Assembly (NCBI RefSeq): GCF_000719115.1
Contig: NZ_JOEA01000031.1
Span: 1-64,000, forward strand
DNA: 64,000 nucleotides
Direction: 5' to 3'
Source: Lentzea albidocapillata
Lineage (GTDB): Bacteria; Actinomycetota; Actinomycetes; Mycobacteriales; Pseudonocardiaceae
Below the pieces are notes generated by a model. It ran no database searches. It saw only the letters and a list, made by a program, of their open reading frames with translations, and was not told the origin of the DNA. A program made the position numbers and the translations under genes. Of this stretch, positions 56,543 through 64,000 are shown piece after piece. Within the stretch, counting starts at the first letter, position 1. Each line of letters starts with the position of its first letter.

Positions 56543-57700
56543 TCAGAACATCGCGCGCTTCAACGCGGGCACGGCGCTCGCCGTCCTGAGCACGGTCCTG
56601 AAGATCGTCCGCGCGACCGGGCCACCGTCGGCGAACTGGCGTGCGGCCTTGAGCGAGTCACGCACGGCCGCGAAGCCGTAGTCGTACATCTCCTTCTCGT
56701 ACCTGGCGATGGCGTCACCACCTTCGGCGATGCACCGCGCGAGCAGTTGCGCGTCCCTGAGCGCGATGTTCGCCCCGATGCCCCTCATCGGCGTCATCGC
56801 GTGGACGGCGTCGCCGAGCAACGTGACGTTCGTCGGCTGCCAGCGTTCGATCGGCCTGGACGACCGGATGCGCCACTCGCTGATCGTCTCGGCGGGCGAG
56901 GTCGCGACGATCCTGGTCAGCTCGGGGCTCCACCGCGCGATCCTGGCGAGCACCTCGCGTTGCAGGTCCTGTCCATCGTGGACGGTCAGGTCCATGGCCG
57001 CGTAGGCCCACATCAGATAGGGCCGCGCGTTGTCGAACAACAGACCGTCGTCATCGGTCACGCCGAGCCCGTCGTGCGCGGCCAGGAACATGCCTGACCG
57101 CGACGTCGGGATGATCGTGTTGGCCCTGTCGACCAACTCCCGCGGCACCCAGTCGTTGTCGTCGAGGAACAGCTTCCCCGCGATCGCCGTGACGCCGATC
57201 TTCTCCGTGCCCGCGTGCGGCAGGTACTGCGCGCGCACCCGTGACCGGATGCCGTCCGCGCCGACCAGCACGTCGCAGGACTCGGCCGTGCCGTCCTCGA
57301 AGTACAGCTTGACGTCGTCGCCTTGCTCGTAGCGCTCGAACCGCTTGCCGAACCGGACGTCCAGCCCGTCGAGCAGCACCTGCCGGAGCGTGATCCGGCT
57401 GGCCGAGTAGTGCTTCTCCTCGTCCGGGTCGAGCACCAGCAGCGGCTTGAGCTGCTCGGTCAGGAACCCGAACCCGTTGCCGTCCGTCCCCGCGCTCCGT
57501 TCGAACCGCTCCCAGTTCGCCGCGGGTAAGCACTCCTTCAAAGCAGCGGCACCGTGCGGGTTGATGTGCACCCGGTACCCCTGCAGGCGATCCGTGCGCG
57601 AGAGGTCGCGCTCGTACACCTCCACGTCCACGCCGGCCCTGCGCAATCCGTGCGCCAGGCACAGCCCGCCGATTCCCCCACCGATCACTGCGATCCTCAT
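56543..57700 (-). CDS. FAD-dependent monooxygenase (class A)
   Basis: The 385-residue flavoprotein of the p-hydroxybenzoate-hydroxylase type has the N-terminal dinucleotide motif VIGGGIGGLCLAHGLR, the central DG motif GADGIRSRVRAQYL near 155 and the GD motif LLGDAVHAMTPMRGIGANIALRDA near 290. There is no signal peptide. Such enzymes hydroxylate aromatic or polyketide compounds, or inactivate antibiotics. ATG 57700 lies 7 nt after a -10-like GAAACT and is preferred over a TTG at 57715. Divergent from its TetR regulator with paired operators between them, so it is probably induced by its substrate. Confidence 0.92.
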   Translation of the reverse strand: MRIAVIGGGIGGLCLAHGLRRAGVDVEVYERDLSRTDRLQGYRVHINPHGAAALKECLPAANWERFERSAGTDGNGFGFLTEQLKPLLVLDPDEEKHYSASRITLRQVLLDGLDVRFGKRFERYEQGDDVKLYFEDGTAESCDVLVGADGIRSRVRAQYLPHAGTEKIGVTAIAGKLFLDDNDWVPRELVDRANTIIPTSRSGMFLAAHDGLGVTDDDGLLFDNARPYLMWAYAAMDLTVHDGQDLQREVLARIARWSPELTRIVATSPAETISEWRIRSSRPIERWQPTNVTLLGDAVHAMTPMRGIGANIALRDAQLLARCIAEGGDAIARYEKEMYDYGFAAVRDSLKAARQFADGGPVARTIFRTVLRTASAVPALKRAMF

Positions 57701-57711
57701 GCCGTCAAGTT

Positions 57712-57748
57712 TCAACCGCTTGGTTGATTAAGTCAACCCGTTGGTTGA
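57712..57748. promoter_or_regulatory. Two perfect TetR-type operators
   Basis: TCAACCGCTTGGTTGA (57712-57727) and TCAACCCGTTGGTTGA (57733-57748) are both perfect 6-4-6 palindromes, 21 bp apart centre to centre (two helical turns). They cover the minus-strand promoter of the monooxygenase (TTGACT 57731-57736, 17 nt, GAAACT 57708-57713) and the region just upstream of the regulator gene. Confidence 0.85.
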
Positions 57749-57775
57749 TAACAGCCCGTCGGTTACCGTGTCGCC

Positions 57776-58372
57776 GTGGATCAACGCCGCTCTCCCAGCG
57801 CCTCGGAACGCAAGCGCGACCCGGAACGCACGCGGGCCCTGCTCCTGGAGGCGGCCGCGGCGGAGTTCGGCGCGAAGGGGTACGCGGCCACGCGCACGAC
57901 GGACATCGCGGCACGGGCGGGCGTGAACAAGCAGCTGATCTCGTACTACTTCGGCGGCAAGGAAGGCATCTACAAGGAGCTCGCCACGAGCTGGCACTCC
58001 TCGGCCGCCGAACTCGCGAGCCAGCACCAGGCGCTGGACGAGGTGGTGGCGGGGTTCGTCATGACCACGCTCAGCGACCACGGCCGCATGTGGGCGTGGG
58101 CGAATCTGGCAGGCGACAGCCCGCCGACCGACGAGGAGTTCTTCCAGGGCCAGGTGGAGGAGATGCGAGCCCGTCAGGCCGCCGGCGAACTCCCCGCGGA
58201 CCTGGACCCCGCGTTCCTGCTGCTGGCTCTGATGGCGGCGGCCTCAGCGCCGTTGACGCTGCGGCAGAGCGCGGGCCAGATCACCGGCGAGGACCCCGCC
58301 ACGCCCGAGTTCGCCGCGAAGTACGCGGAGCAGCTGGCGTTGCTGGTGCGGCACCTGTCTGCGCGAACCTGA
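57776..58372 (+). CDS. TetR-family transcriptional regulator
   Basis: The 198-residue protein has an N-terminal TetR helix-turn-helix (about 20-65, RALLLEAAAAEFGAKGYAAT, then VNKQLISYYFGGKEGIYKEL) and a helical ligand-binding domain. The sequence has the pattern of TetR proteins with a TetR_C-type dimer domain. GTG 57776 starts it. It is transcribed away from the monooxygenase gene, with two perfect operators between, so it almost certainly represses that gene and itself. Confidence 0.94.
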   Translation: MDQRRSPSASERKRDPERTRALLLEAAAAEFGAKGYAATRTTDIAARAGVNKQLISYYFGGKEGIYKELATSWHSSAAELASQHQALDEVVAGFVMTTLSDHGRMWAWANLAGDSPPTDEEFFQGQVEEMRARQAAGELPADLDPAFLLLALMAAASAPLTLRQSAGQITGEDPATPEFAAKYAEQLALLVRHLSART

Positions 58373-58407
58373 CTTCATTCGTCCCCGAACTTCGCTACCT
58401 TGCGGAT

Positions 58408-59541
58408 GTGGACGACATGGCCCTCCCCGTCAGCGCGGCGGACAAGCTGTCATCCGCGATCCAGAAGACGCAGGCCGGGCTGAAGCCCCGGCGCCGCGGC
58501 CTGTGGCTGACCCTGGCCGTCGCCCTGGTGGTGGTGCTGGTCTCCGGCGGGATCGCGGGATACCGCCTGCTGTTCGCGCCGCTGTACAAGACGGCGTTCC
58601 TGATCGACGCGGCCGGGGGCGACCTGCCGAGCGTCGTCGGGGCGCTGACCGCCGTCGCCGGCAACTCGGGTGAGCGGGACTCCCAGTCGCTGCGCAGTTT
58701 CGGCGGCGAGTGCGGCGCGGAGGACAACACCGCCCGGCTCGTCGGGTTCGGCACCGGCAACCAGGAGGAGATCGCCGAGGCCGCGCGATCAGTGCGGCAG
58801 GGCGCGAAAGCCACGCTGCAGCGCGGCATCCTCGAAGCGGTCGGCGACTTCACCACCCCTTGGGCGCTGAAGGCCAGGCAGGTCAACAGGATCATCGTCG
58901 TCACCCGGCACGGCGAGGACGCCTGCGACACCGACAGCGCGTTCGTCCGGGCGCAGATCCGCGATCGGGTGGCCGCGGCGGGACTGAAGATCGAGTTCCG
59001 GTTCGTCGGCTACCAGGTCGAGGACACTCGCGGCCTCACCGACCTGGCGGCGTCGTTGCAAACGCAGGAACCGGCCTTCGCGACCTCACCGGACGAGCTG
59101 CGCCGCCATCTGGACTGGTTCGCGAACGTGGAGCCGGTGTTGCGATCGTCGCAGTCGGTCGTCAACGTCCTCAACCCCGCCGTCGAGAAGCTCAACACGG
59201 CCACCACCGCGATCAGGAACGGCCGGTTCGACGTCGCCGACGCCGCGCTGACCGACGCCCGCGACGCCGTCGTCGACCTGGAGATCGAGGACCTCGACAG
59301 CCGCACCGGGTCCTCGGCCCACGCGGTCCGGCTGCGGGACAAGGCTGTCCGGCTGCGCACGTTGCAGACAGAGGTGGTCGCCGCGGCCGGGACGTTGATC
59401 GGGTCGGCGCGGTCCGGAGAGGACCTGACGGACCCGCTGGCCGGCTACTCCAGGGCCGCCGACGCGTACAACGCCGAGGCCGGGACCATGACGAAGGCCC
59501 TGACGGACCTGCGCGTGCTCGGCCCAGGAGGCAGGCGGTGA
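58408..59541 (+). CDS. Membrane-anchored vWA-like protein, copy 1
   Basis: The protein of about 377 residues has a short cytoplasmic N-terminus, one transmembrane helix (about 32-55, LWLTLAVALVVVLVSGGIAGY), and an extracytoplasmic domain with a vWA-like Rossmann pattern (TAFLIDAAGGDLPSVVGALT ... NRIIVVTRHGEDAC ... IEFRFVGYQ). The metal site of classical vWA (DxSxS) is degenerate (DAAGGD). The C-terminal half is helical (about 240-370). GTG 58408 lies 6 nt after TACCTT, fitting a leaderless start; ATG 58417 is an alternative. The stop overlaps copy 2 (GTGA). Function is unknown. Confidence 0.75.
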   Translation: MDDMALPVSAADKLSSAIQKTQAGLKPRRRGLWLTLAVALVVVLVSGGIAGYRLLFAPLYKTAFLIDAAGGDLPSVVGALTAVAGNSGERDSQSLRSFGGECGAEDNTARLVGFGTGNQEEIAEAARSVRQGAKATLQRGILEAVGDFTTPWALKARQVNRIIVVTRHGEDACDTDSAFVRAQIRDRVAAAGLKIEFRFVGYQVEDTRGLTDLAASLQTQEPAFATSPDELRRHLDWFANVEPVLRSSQSVVNVLNPAVEKLNTATTAIRNGRFDVADAALTDARDAVVDLEIEDLDSRTGSSAHAVRLRDKAVRLRTLQTEVVAAAGTLIGSARSGEDLTDPLAGYSRAADAYNAEAGTMTKALTDLRVLGPGGRR

Positions 59542-60725
59542 GGCGCCGGGTCGCGGCGGGAGCCGTCGTACTGCTGGTGCTGGGCCTGGTGACCGGCGGA
59601 CTCTGGCTCTTCCTCACCCCCGGCCATCGCACGACGTTCCTCGTCGACGCGTCCGACTCCCCGGACTTCCGCGAGGTCGCGGACGCGGTAGGGACCGCCG
59701 CGGCGAACATGGCGACCGGCGACGCGCTGGCGTTGCGCAAGTTCGGCGGCTCGTGCGACTCCCCGGCCACGTCCGAGCTGGTCGCACCGGGCACCGGACA
59801 GGCGGGTGAGATCGGCGCCGCGGCCCGAGCGATCACCCCGAGCGGCAGGCCGACGGTGCTGAACGGCCTTCTCGCGGCGATCGACGACTTCGCGGGCCTC
59901 TACCCCTTGCGCGGCAGCGAGACGAACCGCATCGTCCTGTTCGCGCACGGCGGCTTGGACATGTGCGGCAAGAGCCTCGACGAGATCCGCGCGACCGTCG
60001 GTGAACGCGCCGCGCGGGCCGGTGTGAAGATCGAGTTCCGGTTCGTCGGGCATCGGCTCACACCCGAGCAGACCAAGGACCTCAACACCATCGCGGCCTC
60101 GGCGAACTCCCTGCAACCACCGCTGCCCGCACTGCCCGATGAGCTCGTCACCACGATGAAGGAGATCTCGGTCCCCTCCGGTCTGGTCGCCGGGCGGCTC
60201 AAGGCCCCGTGCGACGAGGCGACCCCGGAGGTGCTCGCGGCCGCACATCCGCTGGGGCCCGACGTGCGCTACTTCGACATCAGATGCCAGCAGGACCGGT
60301 ATGTCCTCTCCACGGCGAACACGACCCCGGCCCGGTTTGACGATCTCGCCGTGCTCTTCGAATACAAGGACCAGGCTTGGCGGTACCTGCGTTCCGGCAC
60401 AGTGTTGCCCTGCCTCTCCATCCCGGCGGAGGTGTGGAAGGCGTGGGGCGCGACATGCGAGTTCGAAGCCGTCGTCTGCCGTGACGGCGCCCAGAAGGTC
60501 ACGGACCTCAACGGCGTCGGGTGCACAGCGGCCATCGACATCGCGGACCGCTACCGGGCGGCGACCCAGAGCGGGCAGGCGGAGGGTCAAGGGCTGATCT
60601 GGACCTCAGGCGAGTGGCGGTGTTCGTGGCCCTACGAGGGCGATCTCGCCCACGTCCAGATACCGCAGAAATGCGTGCGGACGACCGACAACATGGTCGT
60701 GCAGCTGGGCGACTACCAGCGTTAG
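59538..60725 (+). CDS. Membrane-anchored vWA-like protein, copy 2
   Basis: The 395-residue protein is related to the one before it: one N-terminal transmembrane helix (about 4-26), then FLVDASDSPDFREVADAVG with a complete DxSxS-like metal motif (DASDS), ALRKFGGSCDSP, NRIVLFAHGGLDMCG and IEFRFVGHRL, all parallel to copy 1. It differs in its C-terminus, a Cys-rich domain of about 170 residues (RCQQDRYV, LPCLSIPAE, TCEFEAVVC, WRCSWPYEG). AGGAGG lies upstream of the GTG. It probably works outside the membrane together with copy 1. The stop overlaps that of the convergent SRPBCC gene. Confidence 0.75.
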   Translation: MRRRVAAGAVVLLVLGLVTGGLWLFLTPGHRTTFLVDASDSPDFREVADAVGTAAANMATGDALALRKFGGSCDSPATSELVAPGTGQAGEIGAAARAITPSGRPTVLNGLLAAIDDFAGLYPLRGSETNRIVLFAHGGLDMCGKSLDEIRATVGERAARAGVKIEFRFVGHRLTPEQTKDLNTIAASANSLQPPLPALPDELVTTMKEISVPSGLVAGRLKAPCDEATPEVLAAAHPLGPDVRYFDIRCQQDRYVLSTANTTPARFDDLAVLFEYKDQAWRYLRSGTVLPCLSIPAEVWKAWGATCEFEAVVCRDGAQKVTDLNGVGCTAAIDIADRYRAATQSGQAEGQGLIWTSGEWRCSWPYEGDLAHVQIPQKCVRTTDNMVVQLGDYQR

Positions 60726-61198
60726 GACTCGCGGCTCGCGGCTTTCGCTTCCAGGACCTGCTTCAGGCCCTTGAAGCCGCCGCGCATCATCACGTCGTGG
60801 TTGCCCCGGAAGAACGGCTTCGCGATGAGCACCAGGCGCCGCAACAACGCCTTGTTGACCACGACCTCCTGGTCGAACACGAGGTCGGTGCCGCCGTCGC
60901 GGCCGATGATCTCCCAGCTCGCATAGCCTTCGAGATCACCGGACAACGCGGCCCGCAGGAGACCGGCCTGCTGGTTGCGAATGCTGTGCCTGACCTGCAC
61001 GACCAGGTCGAACGGCAGGAACGACCGGCACCTGAGCTCGCCGGTCTCGTCGTCGATCTTCGTGGCTCTCCGGACCTCGCGCCACCACAGCGGGTAGTTC
61101 GCGATGTCGGACAGCACCTCGTACACATCAGCAGGGGACGCGTCGACGTGCCACACGCTGCGGAAGCGATAGCGGTTCAGTGACACGGCCACCATCAT
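60722..61198 (-). CDS. SRPBCC/polyketide-cyclase-like protein
   Basis: The 158-residue protein has the START/SRPBCC pattern: FRSVWHVDASPADVYEVLSDIANYPLWWREV at the N-terminus, then alternating beta strands (GELRCRSFLPFDLVVQVRHS) and a C-terminal helix. This fold binds hydrophobic ligands; members include aromatase/cyclases and coenzyme-Q-binding proteins. No polyketide genes are near, so a specific ligand cannot be named. Starts at ATG 61198 or 61195 are both possible. Confidence 0.8.
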   Translation of the reverse strand: MMVAVSLNRYRFRSVWHVDASPADVYEVLSDIANYPLWWREVRRATKIDDETGELRCRSFLPFDLVVQVRHSIRNQQAGLLRAALSGDLEGYASWEIIGRDGGTDLVFDQEVVVNKALLRRLVLIAKPFFRGNHDVMMRGGFKGLKQVLEAKAASRES

Positions 61199-61278
61199 CC
61201 CGGATACCTCGTCCGGGTGACAGCTCCTGGGCACATCTCACAGCAGACCGGGAATTCCTCACCGGCTGTACTGCGGCT

Positions 61279-61304
61279 CTAGTGAGACTCCACTGTCTCA
61301 CTAG
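61279..61304. terminator. Hairpin between the small uvrA-linked ORF and the SRPBCC gene
   Basis: A perfect 10-bp stem (CTAGTGAGAC and its complement) with a TCCACT loop lies 11 nt past the stop of the small ORF downstream of uvrA. It lacks a clear T tract, so termination is likely but not certain. Confidence 0.6.
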
Positions 61305-61315
61305 GCCGCACGAGT

Positions 61316-61497
61316 TTACTTGTCGACTAGATGAGGAAGCCGTTCCAGGGCCCGCAACCAACCGACAGCCGCGACGCGGCGGAGTGCCTGCTCCGACGAG
61401 TCGAGCACCTCAACGAGGCTGAAGGGGTACGCCGTGGGCTCGCCGCGCGACGCCTGAAGGGCGCGCTCGCGGTGGGCCAGCGCATCGAGTGGGATCA

Positions 61498-61501
<4 letters not shown>
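61316..61501 (-). CDS. Small ORF coupled to uvrA, unknown function
   Basis: A 61-residue ORF begins with GTG at 61501, overlapping the uvrA stop (GTGA); an ATG is the next codon. The protein is soluble and helical, with a charged and leucine-rich pattern ([35 protein letters not shown]). It ends just before a hairpin, which frames it as the last gene of the uvrA transcript. No family is recognised. Confidence 0.5.

Positions 61502-64000
<2,499 letters not shown>

Overview
The window is high-GC actinobacterial DNA. The gene families and the order of the core genes (uvrA, infC-rpmI-rplT-tsnR, pheS-pheT, argCJBDFR-argH, mpg, tyrS, 16S rRNA) match the arrangement known from mycobacteria and relatives. 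GTG starts, ATGA/GTGA stop-start overlaps and promoters ending 6-8 nt before a start codon (leaderless transcripts) also fit. A filamentous member of the Pseudonocardiales is my best guess from gene content; the exact genus is inference.

Layout. 1-610: 5' tip of a 16S rRNA gene (minus strand), its leader and promoter. 610-4039: tyrS and, after an insertion of a small membrane protein and a TIR-domain gene, a 3-methyladenine DNA glycosylase. 4029-11341: an arginine operon read leftwards, argC-J-B-D-F-R-(argG remnant)-argH-mpg, almost entirely coupled by overlapping stops and starts, with an ARG-box-like promoter at argC. At the place where argG is expected there is only an 88-codon ORF made of two short pieces of ArgG. 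11412-15205: two tandem paralogous histidine kinases with unusual C-terminal membrane and extracytoplasmic tails, then a NarL-type regulator split from them by a 164-bp MITE-like element. 15206-19000: soluble transhydrogenase, an unknown secreted protein, an AlkD-like repair protein and a membrane-anchored protein. 19341-22891: pheS-pheT. 23041-28381: an Hsp90-like ATPase coupled to a 902-residue TPR protein, facing an S41 peptidase. 28418-30821: tsnR, rplT, rpmI and infC with an attenuator-like terminator in the infC leader, and a divergent DUF1844 gene. 31215-32458: a pair of coupled membrane proteins.

32554-61500 is a large accessory block between infC and uvrA. It holds a 3256-residue secreted RHS/YD-repeat protein with a Hint domain and an HExxH toxin-like tip, followed by a small zinc-ribbon gene (possible immunity). 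Two divergent tandem secreted lectin-like beta-propeller genes come next. A D-amino-acid utilisation cluster follows: a PfkB kinase, IclR and RidA on one side, and a D-serine-dehydratase-like enzyme, an N-acyl-D-amino-acid deacylase and a GntP-family permease on the other. Then come a lipoprotein, a GH36 alpha-galactosidase, a frameshifted small lipoprotein, a FAD monooxygenase divergent from its TetR regulator with two perfect operators, two paralogous membrane-anchored vWA-like proteins and an SRPBCC protein. The window ends in uvrA, which runs off the right edge.

How they fit together. The arginine, Phe-tRNA ligase, translation and repair genes are housekeeping. The accessory block is about the cell envelope and scavenging: surface toxin and lectins, D-amino acids (peptidoglycan-type nutrients), galactosides and regulated oxidation. 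Likely novelties are the argG remnant kept in a coupled position, the kinase pair with sensor tails behind the ATPase domain, the Hsp90-TPR pair and the RHS-metallopeptidase/zinc-ribbon module.
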